Shown piece by piece: positions 25,148 through 33,034 of a stretch of DNA of 50,066 nucleotides. Source of the stretch: a bacterium (GTDB taxonomy: Bacteria > Planctomycetota > J058 > JAJDCP01); assembly GCA_030428695.1 (NCBI GenBank), contig JAUIEM010000007.1, forward strand, positions 1 to 50,066, read 5' to 3'. Below the pieces are notes generated by a model. The model searched no databases, had not been told where the DNA came from, and worked only from the letters and a program-made list of their open reading frames with translations. Within the stretch, counting starts at the first letter, position 1. Every line of letters begins with the position of its first letter. The position numbers and the translations under genes are program-made.

Positions 25148-25171
25148 TGTGTAGTACGATTGTATAACACA
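25148..25171. promoter_or_regulatory. Palindromic operator between the GntR gene and its divergent neighbours
   Basis: TGTGTAGTAC, GATT, GTATAACACA: a 24-bp imperfect palindrome with 9 of 12 pairs matching, in the 86-base divergent gap. GntR/FadR-type proteins bind such short inverted repeats, so the adjacent regulator is the likely ligand-sensing binder. Confidence 0.6.
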
Positions 25172-25186
25172 GTTGTCGCGGAGCAA
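25159..25186 (-). promoter_or_regulatory. Probable promoter for the 25108/24386 minus-strand operon
   Basis: On the minus strand TTGCTC and TACAAT are 16 bases apart. The -10 box lies inside the palindrome, so a bound regulator would block it. Confidence 0.45.
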
Positions 25187-25194
25187 GACAAAAG

Positions 25195-25920
25195 ATGCGC
25201 GCCTGGGCTCTCGCCACCCGTCCTCCTCCCAACGTCGCTGCCCGGCTCGAGCGCCTGCTCGCCTGCGCCATCCTGCGCGGCGAGCTCCCACCCGGCAGCC
25301 AGCTGCCGAGCGTGCGGGCCCTGGCCCGGCGGCACGAGGTCACGGTCCCGACCATCCAGCGTGCCCTCGCGGGCCTCGAGCGCACGGGCCTGGTCACCGC
25401 CCGTCGCGGCAGCGGCGTGCGCGTCAACGATCCTGCCTCCTGCGCCGACCTGTCCCTGATCCCGCTGTGGTTCGAGGCGCTGGCCGGGGATCCCGACCGG
25501 GCCGCGGACATCCTGCGCGACTTCCTCGAGCTGCGCCGCGTCTTCGCTGCCCACCTCGCCGTGCGCGCCCGCGGCGAGCTTGCCGGCGGGGGCGCCCTGT
25601 TCGACGCCCTCGCCCGGGTGCAGGCCGCCGTCGAGCTCGAAGAGCTGGTGACCGCGGACCTCGCCTTCACCCGTGAGTTCCTGCGCCTGAGCGGGCAGCT
25701 CGCGGCGCAGCTCTTGTTCAATGCGGTCGAGCGCCTGGTGCGCGACGCCCCCTTCGTCGCCGAGGCGTTCTACGCCGACCGGGACGCCCATCGCGTCGTG
25801 CTCGAAGGCATCGCCGGCGCGCTGCTCCTGCCGGACGCCGACGCCCGCGACGCGATCGGCGCGCTGCTCGAGGCCTGGGACCAGCGGACGGTCGCGCGCT
25901 ACCGCGAGCTCGCGGCTTGA
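25195..25920 (+). CDS. GntR-family regulator (FadR/FCD-like)
   Basis: A 241-aa regulator. Residues about 14-76 are a GntR winged helix: LRGELPPGSQLPSVRALARRHEVTVPTIQRALAGLERTGLV, followed by ARRGSGVRVND. The remaining 160 residues are all-helical, with repeated ELRR/AAVELEEL text, like the FCD ligand domain, though the classic metal-binding His residues of FCD are not obvious. A GGAG ribosome site precedes the ATG. It probably controls itself and the divergent oxidoreductase pair through the palindrome at 25148-25171. Confidence 0.88.
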   Translation: MRAWALATRPPPNVAARLERLLACAILRGELPPGSQLPSVRALARRHEVTVPTIQRALAGLERTGLVTARRGSGVRVNDPASCADLSLIPLWFEALAGDPDRAADILRDFLELRRVFAAHLAVRARGELAGGGALFDALARVQAAVELEELVTADLAFTREFLRLSGQLAAQLLFNAVERLVRDAPFVAEAFYADRDAHRVVLEGIAGALLLPDADARDAIGALLEAWDQRTVARYRELAA

Positions 25921-25926
25921 GCCCGT

Positions 25927-26020
25927 CTGATTCACCGGGATTCCTGCTGCTGCTGCGGACCCGGATGCCGCAGATCTCGGGCGGCCTCCGGGGCCTCGCG
26001 ACGAAATCCCGGTGAATCAG
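25927..26020. repeat. Perfect 16-bp inverted repeat with structured interior
   Basis: CTGATTCACCGGGATT (25927-25942) is exactly complementary to 26005-26020, separated by 62 bases. The interior can form two smaller hairpins, CTGCGG/CCGCAG (25953-25973) and GGCC/GGCC (25983-25995), giving a three-way junction. It lies in the convergent gap between the GntR gene and the 26088 gene. It may be a bidirectional terminator, a structured RNA or a small mobile-element remnant. Confidence 0.7.
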
Positions 26021-26087
26021 CCGGGTTGAGGTCTCCTGCGGGCGGCGGGGTTTTGTGGAGAGCGCGGGAGCACCGCGACGGAGGGCG

Positions 26088-26483
26088 TCAGATCGTCTCG
26101 AACTGGCCGACGTAGCGCCACTTGCCCTCCCGTTCGAAGTCGAGGAGCCTGATCGTTCCGAGCGGACTCCCGTCAGCGGTCGCGAAGCTCGCTCCGCCCG
26201 GCAGGAAGCGCACGTGCAGGTCGATGGAACCGAGGACGGCGTTCTCCGTGACCAGCCTGATGGTCAGCGGTCGAACGACGCCGAGCATCACGAGCTGCTC
26301 CCACAGGATCGATTCCCCGGAGCCCGGCGTGTGGTGGGTGTCCTCGTAGCAGGTCAAGGGCGTAGGGGGCTGGCGGCGGACCTCATCGAGGACCGTGTCG
26401 ACCCCCTCGAGCACGATGTCGTCGGACTCCTCCTTCGGCGTGTCGCAATCGAACCAGTTCCAGCGGATGCTCACGACAGGCAT
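26088..26483 (-). CDS. Small protein of unknown function
   Basis: A 131-aa protein I do not recognise. The ATG at 26483 has GAGGGGG upstream and is preferred to an upstream ATG (26549) in Ala/Arg-rich text. It begins MPVVSIRWNWFDCDTPKEESDDIVLEG, is acidic at the N-terminus and ends with LLDFEREGKWRYVGQFETI, beta-rich and soluble-looking. No signal peptide. It stands alone between a convergent GntR gene and topA. The GC pattern resembles its neighbours. Confidence 0.65.
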   Translation of the reverse strand: MPVVSIRWNWFDCDTPKEESDDIVLEGVDTVLDEVRRQPPTPLTCYEDTHHTPGSGESILWEQLVMLGVVRPLTIRLVTENAVLGSIDLHVRFLPGGASFATADGSPLGTIRLLDFEREGKWRYVGQFETI

Positions 26484-26611
26484 GGTCGGCCCCCTCGCGT
26501 TCGCCGCATCATGGCTGGCTTGTGACGCGTGTGCAAGGCGGGCGTCCACGATGTGCGCGGACGTCGCCCCGGGCGTGGCTTCCGGTGCGGCGCGCGAGTG
26601 AAGAGGAGCGC

Positions 26612-26638
26612 GGGCTCCGCGAGCGGCTCGCGGAGCCC
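26612..26638 (-). terminator. Strong hairpin downstream of topA
   Basis: GGGCTCCGCGAG and CTCGCGGAGCCC form a perfect 12-bp stem with a 3-base loop, about 65 bases after the topA stop. The minus strand then has only a mixed TCCTCTTC run, so termination is likely but not textbook. Confidence 0.6.
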
Positions 26639-26702
26639 GACGGCCGGATCCCGCCTCGGAAGGCCTCGCTGTGCGGAGTGCGCCCGGGCGACGCGCGGAG
26701 GG

Positions 26703-29609
26703 TCAGGACTTCTTCGCGGAAGCCTTCTTCGCGGAAGCCTTCTTCGCGGAAGCCTTCTTCGCGCGGGCCTTCTTCTTGGCGGCCTTCTTCTTGGCCCTGG
26801 CGGCAGGCTTCGTCTTGGCAGCGGGCTTCTTCGTCGTCTTCGACGGCGTCTCTTTCGCGGGCTTCTTCGCAGCCTTCGCTGCCTTGCTCGCGGCCTTCTT
26901 CTTGGCAGCGGTCTTCTTCTTCGCTGCCGTCTTCTTCTTGGCGGCCGTCTTCTTCTTGGCGGCGGTCTTCTTCTTGGCGGCGGTCTTCTTCTTCGCTGCC
27001 GTCTTCTTCTTCGCTGCCGTCTTCTTCTTGGCGACGGTCTTCGTCTTCGCTGCCGTCTTCTTCTTGGCAGCGGTCTTCTTCGTCGCCTTCTTCTTCGTCT
27101 CCTTCGCCTCGACCGGCTCCTCCCCCTCGGGCAGCGGACTCTTCGTCGCACCTTCGGCCTTGAGCTTCTCGAGCTCGCCGAGGTCGAGGGTGGTCTTGCA
27201 GCGGGGATACCCCGAGCACGAGACGAACTGCCCCTTGCGCCCCGACTTCAGCACCATCGCCTTGCCACAGCGCCCGCAGTCGATGCCCGCCTTCTCCGGC
27301 TCCGGCGCCTTCTCCCCGGGGATCGACCGCGTACTGCGGCACTTCGGGAAGCCCGAGCAGGCGAGGAAACGCCCGCGCCGGCTCTGGCGGATCAGCATCG
27401 GCCGGCCGCACTTCTTGCACTTCTCGTCGCTCTGCTCGGGCGCCGCGCGCCGCGTGCCGTCGAGGTTGGCGGTGTAGCGGCATTCCGGATAGCCCGTGCA
27501 GGACAGGAAGTCGCCCCACTTGCCCTTGCGCACCGCGAGCTTCTTGCTGCAGTCGGGGCAGTCGTGGTCGGACAGCTGCGGCACCAGGGGCGCCCCGTCT
27601 TCCCCCATCGGCTTGGCGTGCTTGCACTCCGGGAAGGTCGAGCAGCTGAAGAAGCGGCCGGTCTTGCCCTGCTTGATCACCATCGGCGCGCCACACTCGT
27701 CGCACACCTCGTCGCTCGCCTCGTCGCGCAGCGGCTTGCCTTCCTCGTCGAGGGAGAAGGTCTGCTTGCACTCGGGGTACTTCGAGCAGCCGAGGAAGCG
27801 CTCCTTGCGAGCCGACGAGAACAGGTAGACCATCAGCTCCCCGCAGGCGGGACAGACGACGTCGCTCGGCTCCGGGTTCTCGTTGACGCTCTGCATCTCG
27901 CGCATCGCGCGCCACAGGTCGGCGTCGAAGGGCTTGAAGAACTCGAAGAAGCACTCCTTCCAGTCGACGGACTCGTCCTCGATCTTGTCGAGGTGGTTCT
28001 CCATCGTCGACGTGAAGCCGGTGTTCATGATGTCCGGGAAGTGCTGGACCAGCTTGTCGGTCACGATGATCCCGAGATCGGTCGCGAAGAACTTGCGCTC
28101 CTTCTGCTTGACGTACCGCCGCGACTGGATCGTGTTGATGATCGCCGCGTAGGTCGACGGTCGGCCGATGCCCTCCTTCTCGAGGGTCTTGACCAGCGAG
28201 GCCTCGGTGAAGCGCGGGGGCGGCTGGGTGAAGTGCTGGGTCGCCTTGAGCTCGTCGAGGTCGAGAACCTGCTTCTCCTGGAGGTTCGGCAGGCGCTTCT
28301 CCTCGCCGCTCTCCTTGGTCAGCCGGGTCCAGCCGTCGAACAGCTTGATGCGCCCCGTGGCCCGGAACAGGCCCTTGCCCGAGGTCACATCGATGCTCGA
28401 GGTCGCGTACTCGGCCGGGGTCATCTGGCTCGCGACGAAGCGCCGCCAGATCAGCCGGTACAGCCGCAGCTGTTCCTTGTTCAGCGCGTCCTTCAGCGAG
28501 TCGGGGTCGCGGGTGACGTCGGTCGGCCGGATCGCCTCGTGGGCCTCCTGCGCCTTGTTCTTGCCCTTGCGCTTGTGGATCGTCGGCTTCTTGGGCAGGT
28601 ACTTCGGGCCGAAGTTGCTGCCGATGTAGTCGCGGACGTGGTCGAGGGCTTCCTTCGAGATGTTGAGCGAGTCGGTACGCATGTAGGTGATCAGACCGAC
28701 CGGGCCCTCGCCGTCGCCGAGCTCGACGCCCTCGTACAGCTGCTGGGCGAGCGCCATCGTGCGTTTGGCCGCGTAGCGCAGCTGGATCGAGGCCTGCTGC
28801 TGCAGGGTGCTGGTCATGAACGGGCCGGGCGCCTTCTGTTTGCGCGTCTTGTTCTCGACCTTGCTGACGACGAAGGGTCCCTGCTCGAGCTCGTCCCGGA
28901 TGCGGGTCGCGTCGGCGGCGTTGTCGACCTTGAAGGTCTTGCCGTCGTACTTCTTCAGCTCGGCGTCGAAGGTCCAGGGCGTGTCGGGATCTTCCGGCTT
29001 CGCCCCCTGCGGCGACACGGTCGCGATGACGCGCCAGTACTCTTCCTTGATGAAGGCGCGGATCTCCTTCTCCCGGTCGACGATCAGCCGCACCGCCACC
29101 GACTGTACGCGGCCGGCGGAGAGGTTGCGCGCGATCTTGCGCGACAACAGCGGGCTGAGCTGGTAGCCGACCAGGCGGTCGAGCAGCCGGCGCGTCTGCT
29201 GGGCCTGGACCTTGGCCATCGAGATCCGGGTCGGGGCCTCGAAGGCCTTCTTGATCGCCGACTTCGTGATCTCGTGGAAGGTGACCCGGTAGGTGTCCTC
29301 TTCCGGAATCCCGAGCTCCTCGGCGAGGTGCCAGGCGATCGCCTCCCCTTCCCGGTCGGGGTCGCAGGCGAGATAGAGCTTCTCGGCCTTGCGCGCGGCC
29401 TTCTTGATCTCGCGCAGGGTCTTCTCCCGGCCGGGGATGACCTCGTAGCGCGGCTCGATCTCCTGCTTCTTGATCTTGATCCCGAACTTCCGCTGCGGCA
29501 GATCGCGGACATGGCCCATCGAGGCGAGCACCTCGTAGCCGATGCCGAGGTACTTGTTCAGGGTCTTCGCTTTGGCGGGAGACTCGACGACGACGAGATT
29601 CTTGGCCAT
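26703..29609 (-). CDS. topA: DNA topoisomerase I with five zinc ribbons and a lysine-rich tail
   Basis: A 968-aa type IA topoisomerase that relaxes negative supercoils. The ATG at 29609 is chosen over an adjacent TTG because GGAG lies at proper distance. The Toprim domain has VVESPAKAKTL and DPDREGE (83-89); the catalytic tyrosine is Tyr309 in TYMRTDS. About residues 570-830 hold five four-cysteine ribbons, more than the three of E. coli. The last ~110 residues are a (KKKTAA)n-like tail, then KKASA repeats, like histone H1; such tails bind DNA strongly. The tail is encoded by near-perfect 18-bp and 15-bp repeats. It has its own promoter at 29658-29686. Confidence 0.97.
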   Translation of the reverse strand: MAKNLVVVESPAKAKTLNKYLGIGYEVLASMGHVRDLPQRKFGIKIKKQEIEPRYEVIPGREKTLREIKKAARKAEKLYLACDPDREGEAIAWHLAEELGIPEEDTYRVTFHEITKSAIKKAFEAPTRISMAKVQAQQTRRLLDRLVGYQLSPLLSRKIARNLSAGRVQSVAVRLIVDREKEIRAFIKEEYWRVIATVSPQGAKPEDPDTPWTFDAELKKYDGKTFKVDNAADATRIRDELEQGPFVVSKVENKTRKQKAPGPFMTSTLQQQASIQLRYAAKRTMALAQQLYEGVELGDGEGPVGLITYMRTDSLNISKEALDHVRDYIGSNFGPKYLPKKPTIHKRKGKNKAQEAHEAIRPTDVTRDPDSLKDALNKEQLRLYRLIWRRFVASQMTPAEYATSSIDVTSGKGLFRATGRIKLFDGWTRLTKESGEEKRLPNLQEKQVLDLDELKATQHFTQPPPRFTEASLVKTLEKEGIGRPSTYAAIINTIQSRRYVKQKERKFFATDLGIIVTDKLVQHFPDIMNTGFTSTMENHLDKIEDESVDWKECFFEFFKPFDADLWRAMREMQSVNENPEPSDVVCPACGELMVYLFSSARKERFLGCSKYPECKQTFSLDEEGKPLRDEASDEVCDECGAPMVIKQGKTGRFFSCSTFPECKHAKPMGEDGAPLVPQLSDHDCPDCSKKLAVRKGKWGDFLSCTGYPECRYTANLDGTRRAAPEQSDEKCKKCGRPMLIRQSRRGRFLACSGFPKCRSTRSIPGEKAPEPEKAGIDCGRCGKAMVLKSGRKGQFVSCSGYPRCKTTLDLGELEKLKAEGATKSPLPEGEEPVEAKETKKKATKKTAAKKKTAAKTKTVAKKKTAAKKKTAAKKKTAAKKKTAAKKKTAAKKKTAAKKKTAAKKKAASKAAKAAKKPAKETPSKTTKKPAAKTKPAARAKKKAAKKKARAKKASAKKASAKKASAKKS
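26709..27090. repeat. Tandem codon repeats encoding the topA tail
   Basis: 15-bp units (GAAGCCTTCTTCGCG, about 26718-26766) and 18-bp units (GTCTTCTTCTTGGCGGCG and variants, about 26895-27080) code for KKASA and KKKTAA. Copy number may vary by slippage. It is coding sequence, not an intergenic repeat. Confidence 0.85.
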
Positions 29610-29657
29610 CAATGCTCCGATGTTGGGGCTGCGGCAGACGCATCGCTGCGCGGCGGG

Positions 29658-29686
29658 AAGTTAGCAGCAAGGTCGAGGGCTGTCAA
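29658..29686 (-). promoter_or_regulatory. topA promoter
   Basis: On the minus strand TTGACA (29681-29686) and TAACTT (29658-29663) are 17 bases apart. Transcription would begin near 29651, leaving about 40 bases of leader before the topA ATG. Confidence 0.75.
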
Positions 29687-29723
29687 TCGGATTTCCCCGG
29701 CACCATTTCCGGGACACGGCCTG

Positions 29724-30902
29724 TCAAGCCGGAAGACGCGGATCGGCACCGAGGGTCAGGGCGAGGTGCGTGGCGACGCCGTGGACCAGCGCCTGCTCGT
29801 CGAGGCGGAAGTGCGGGTCGTGGCAGAAGTGCACCGCGCCCTGCTCTTCGTTACGGGTGCCGAGCAGCAGCAGCGCGCCGGGGACCCGCTCGAGCATGTA
29901 GGCGAAGTCCTCGGACACCAGGGCCGGACGCACCGGGGCGAGCTCGACGACCTCGGACAGGGCGTCGCGCACCCGGGTGAGGGAGCCGGTGTCGTTGACC
30001 GCGGCCGGATAGCCCTCGCGGTAGGAGAGGTCGCAGGTCATACCGTGGGCGGCGGCGACCCCGGCGAGCACCTGCTCGATCGCCTTGCGGATCAGCTCCT
30101 TCTGCGCCGGCCGGAAGGAGCGCACCGTGCCCTCGAAGAACGCCTTCTCCGGGAGCGCGTTGCCGTTGCTGCCCGCGTGGAGCTGGCAGACCGAGAGCAC
30201 TGCCGGCTCGAGGGGATCGCAGCGCCGGCTGACGACCGTCTGCAAGGCGAGCACCGCCTCGGCGGCGGCGACCAGGCAGTCGCGCGTGCGCTCCGGCCGC
30301 GCCCCGTGGCCGCCCTTCCCGCGCAGGGTGACCGTGAACATGTCGACCATGCCGAAGACGGGGCCCTCGACGATGCCGAGCTTGCCGGTCTCGAGGGTCG
30401 GCCAGACGTGCATCGCGAAGACCTCGGACAGCCCGTCGAGGCAGCCGTCCTCGATCATCCCGAGGGCGCCGCCCGGCAGCTGCTCCTCGCTGGCCTGGAA
30501 CAAGAGCCGCACCGACACCGGCAGCTCCTCGCGCCGGGCCGCGAGCACCTTGGCCGCGCCGAGCAGCATCGCCGTGTGCCCGTCGTGCCCGCACAGGTGG
30601 CCGCGTCCCGCGACCTCGGAGCAGAACTCTTCGCCCGTCAGCTCCTCGACGGCGAGCGCGTCCATGTCCGCGCGCAGGCCGATCGAGCGCTCGGCCTGCG
30701 GGCTCTCGATGTCCGCGACGATGCCGGCGTTCCCCGGGCACACCCGGTGGGGGATGCCGCAGGCCTCGAGGCAGCTGCGCACCAGGGCCATCGTGCGCGG
30801 CAGCTCGAAGCCGAGCTCGGGGTGCCGGTGGAGGGTCCTCCGCCAGCCCCGCACCTCCTCATGGACGGCACGCGCGGCCTCGGTGATGGTCGACGCTCTC
30901 AT
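29724..30902 (-). CDS. M20 family metallo-amidohydrolase
   Basis: A 392-aa member of the M20 peptidase/amidohydrolase group (hippurate hydrolase, IAA-amino acid hydrolase, N-acyl-amino acid deacylase). RTLHRHPELGFELPRT, LRADMDALAVEE and CGHDGHTAMLLG supply the metal-binding and catalytic residues; FQASEEQLPGGALGMIEDG has the catalytic Glu pair. It hydrolyses an amide bond of an acylated amino acid or peptide; the exact substrate cannot be told. The ATG at 30902 overlaps the hslO stop (ATGA), so it is the last gene of a three-gene operon. Confidence 0.92.
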   Translation of the reverse strand: MRASTITEAARAVHEEVRGWRRTLHRHPELGFELPRTMALVRSCLEACGIPHRVCPGNAGIVADIESPQAERSIGLRADMDALAVEELTGEEFCSEVAGRGHLCGHDGHTAMLLGAAKVLAARREELPVSVRLLFQASEEQLPGGALGMIEDGCLDGLSEVFAMHVWPTLETGKLGIVEGPVFGMVDMFTVTLRGKGGHGARPERTRDCLVAAAEAVLALQTVVSRRCDPLEPAVLSVCQLHAGSNGNALPEKAFFEGTVRSFRPAQKELIRKAIEQVLAGVAAAHGMTCDLSYREGYPAAVNDTGSLTRVRDALSEVVELAPVRPALVSEDFAYMLERVPGALLLLGTRNEEQGAVHFCHDPHFRLDEQALVHGVATHLALTLGADPRLPA

Positions 30903-31777
30903 GCTCCCCCCTTCTCCCGGCGCAACAGCTCGGCGATCACGCGGTCGATGTCGTCGCTGTCGAGGTGGTAGGTGTCCCCGCAGAAGTGGCAGGAGACCTC
31001 GGACTCCCCGACCTCGGTGCGGATCGCCTCGAGCTCGCTCAGGCCGAGGCTGAGCAGCACCTCGCGCGCCTTGTCCCGCGAGCAGGTGCAGCGGTAGGCC
31101 GGCCGGATGCAGAGCGAGTCTTCCCGCGCGGGGAACAGCGCGCCGAGGATCTCCTCGGGGTGCTGCTGTGCGCGCAGGATGTCGTCGACGGCGCCGGAGC
31201 GGCAGCGCTCTTTCAGCGCGTCGAAGATCTCGTCGTCGTGGTCGGGCAGCGCCTGAATGAGGACGCCTCCCGAGAAGGTCAGCTCTTCCTCGTAGGCGGT
31301 CGCCAACGCGAGGCAGCTCGGGACCTGGTCGGAGGTCTCGAGCACCTTCGCGAGGTCGAGGGCGGGATCCATCGCCTCGAGCTCGACGTGTCCCTGCATC
31401 ACGAGCAGGCCGGGCTTGCTGCGGCTCAGGGTCAGGGTGCCCTGCGTGCCGAGGCTGTAGTTGGGATGGGACGGGCCGCGGTCGATGGTCGAGCAGTGCT
31501 TCTTGGATGTGAAGCCGCGCACCCAGCCCCGGCAATCCGCGTCGGTCATCACCGAGCCGAGCAGGCCGTCGGTGTTCATCTGCAGCGTCGTGCGCTCCTC
31601 CGGATCGACCGACAGGCAGGCGATCAGCAGGTTCCCGGTCAGCAGCTCCGCGAGGATCTGCGCGGGCACCCGGCCCGCGAGGTGGCGCCACTCGGCCTCG
31701 TGCGCGGTCCCGGTGGTGCGCGCCGCGCAGTAGCGGAGGCCGGCGGAAGGCACGGTGCCGCGGATCAGGATGTCCAT
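30899..31777 (-). CDS. hslO: Hsp33 redox-regulated chaperone
   Basis: A 292-aa Hsp33. The chaperone is zinc-bound and idle when reduced; on oxidation the four cysteines form disulfides and it holds unfolding proteins. They are present as C230xC232 (YRCTCSRDK) and C263xxC266 (VSCHFCGDTYH). FTSKKHCSTIDRG-like and GTLTLSRS strands match the N-terminal domain. It overlaps both neighbours, so it is translationally tied to the hydrolase and the M20 enzyme. Confidence 0.95.
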   Translation of the reverse strand: MDILIRGTVPSAGLRYCAARTTGTAHEAEWRHLAGRVPAQILAELLTGNLLIACLSVDPEERTTLQMNTDGLLGSVMTDADCRGWVRGFTSKKHCSTIDRGPSHPNYSLGTQGTLTLSRSKPGLLVMQGHVELEAMDPALDLAKVLETSDQVPSCLALATAYEEELTFSGGVLIQALPDHDDEIFDALKERCRSGAVDDILRAQQHPEEILGALFPAREDSLCIRPAYRCTCSRDKAREVLLSLGLSELEAIRTEVGESEVSCHFCGDTYHLDSDDIDRVIAELLRREKGGA

Positions 31778-32859
31778 CGTTGCGCCTCGCCGTGGGTCTC
31801 GAGCCAGTCCGCGATCTCGGGGAAGACCACCGCCGGCGCGTGGTCGCCGATCAACAGGTCGCCGTGCCCGAAGTCGACGGGGTCGCCCGCGTCTCGCCCG
31901 AGCAGGCGGAAACGCGCCGGACCGCCGAGCCGTCGGCAGGCCTCGCGCACCGAGGTCGCGGGGGCCATCAGGTCGCGGCTGCCGGCGAGGGCGAGCACCG
32001 GCACCTCGACCGCGCCGAGCGCCGAGCCGTAGTCGAAGCCATCGCGCAGGCTCTTGAACGCGCCGCCACGCACCATGTGCGCGAAGTGCTTCAGCTCATT
32101 GCCGCTGATGTCGGCGACCAGGTTGGCGACCGCGAGCCGCACCCGCGCGGGCGCCGTGTGCTCGGGGTGGAGCAGCCAGCGCACGATGCGCGGATAGACG
32201 TGGCCGACCAGCGGCGCGAGCAGGCGAGCCGCGCGGGCCTGCAGGATCGGGCCGAGGCGCGGCAGGGCGGCGGCGACGGCGAGGGGCCCGCGGATCCACC
32301 ACGGGTAGTCGAAGCGCAGGGGCGAGCCGACGGTGACGGCGGCGCCGATCGGCGCGTCCGGCTGGCGGGCGAGGTAGGCGTACAGCACCAGGCCGCCCAT
32401 GCTGTGCCCGACCCAGGACACCCGCGCCCCGCCGTGGCGGGCGCGCACCGCGGCGACGGCGGCAGGGACGTCGTGGTCGACGTAGTCATCGAAGCTCTGG
32501 GTCGGCCACCAGCCGCGGCGGCTCAAACCCCGCCCGCGCAGGTCGAGCAGGTAGACGTCGAAGCCGCGCCCGGCGAGGTACAGCGCGAGGGAGGTCTGGT
32601 CGTCGAGGTCGAGGTTGTAGCGGTTCGCGGACAAGCCGTGGCACAGGATCAGGGGCTCGGCCCGGGACGTCGCTCCCCGGGCACGGTAGTGGACCAGGCC
32701 GAGGCTGCAGCCATCGCTGGTGACCGCGCGCACGATCTCGTCGCCGGGCCGATGACGGCGGAAGAGGACCTCACACCACAGGGCGTAGGCGGAGAAGACG
32801 ACCACGCCGAGCAGGACGAGCAGGACCACGCGCGACACCGGGACAAGAGGGGCCGGCAT
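31765..32859 (-). CDS. Membrane-anchored alpha/beta hydrolase
   Basis: A 364-aa hydrolase. A single hydrophobic helix (about 9-27) anchors it, so the catalytic domain probably faces outward. The oxyanion region is LILCHGLSANRYN, the nucleophile is in GHSMGG, and the C-terminal DFGHGDLLIGD carries the acid/His. Such proteins act on lipids, polyesters or small esters; specificity is unknown. The ATG at 32859 lacks a ribosome site and lies within a TATAAT sequence, so the true start could be GTG at codon 8. It overlaps hslO by 13 bases. Confidence 0.82.
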   Translation of the reverse strand: MPAPLVPVSRVVLLVLLGVVVFSAYALWCEVLFRRHRPGDEIVRAVTSDGCSLGLVHYRARGATSRAEPLILCHGLSANRYNLDLDDQTSLALYLAGRGFDVYLLDLRGRGLSRRGWWPTQSFDDYVDHDVPAAVAAVRARHGGARVSWVGHSMGGLVLYAYLARQPDAPIGAAVTVGSPLRFDYPWWIRGPLAVAAALPRLGPILQARAARLLAPLVGHVYPRIVRWLLHPEHTAPARVRLAVANLVADISGNELKHFAHMVRGGAFKSLRDGFDYGSALGAVEVPVLALAGSRDLMAPATSVREACRRLGGPARFRLLGRDAGDPVDFGHGDLLIGDHAPAVVFPEIADWLETHGEAQRWTS

Positions 32860-32984
32860 TATAGCGCGTCGCGTCGTCCTCGCCAGGGCTCCGCACCATC
32901 GATCTGGTGGATCACGCCGCCGGCCGCTGCCGCGCCAGGACCCCGGCCCCCGGATGCCCGCTGTTTCCGGCCATCGGACATCGC

Positions 32985-32998
32985 GGCACGGTTCTTGC
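32985..32998 (+). promoter_or_regulatory. Sigma-54 promoter for the downstream membrane-protein gene
   Basis: GGCACG-GTTC-TTGC: the invariant GG (32985-32986) and GC (32997-32998) are exactly 10 bases apart and the flanking bases match the consensus. The start site would be near 33010, 25 bases before the ATG at 33035. An NtrC-family activator lies in this window at 9968-11389, but nothing shows it acts here. Confidence 0.7.
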
Positions 32999-33034
32999 GA
33001 CTTCGAGGGGCTGTCGCCACCCCGAGGAGGACCG

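Noticed and set aside
26718..27080. CRISPR-like or intergenic tandem repeat
   Set aside because: The units are multiples of three and encode the topA tail; there are no unique spacers.
26529..30971. 1480-aa plus-strand open frame
   Set aside because: It is the antisense shadow of topA and the M20 gene, rich in Leu/Arg repeats produced by the tail repeats, with no ribosome site or domain.
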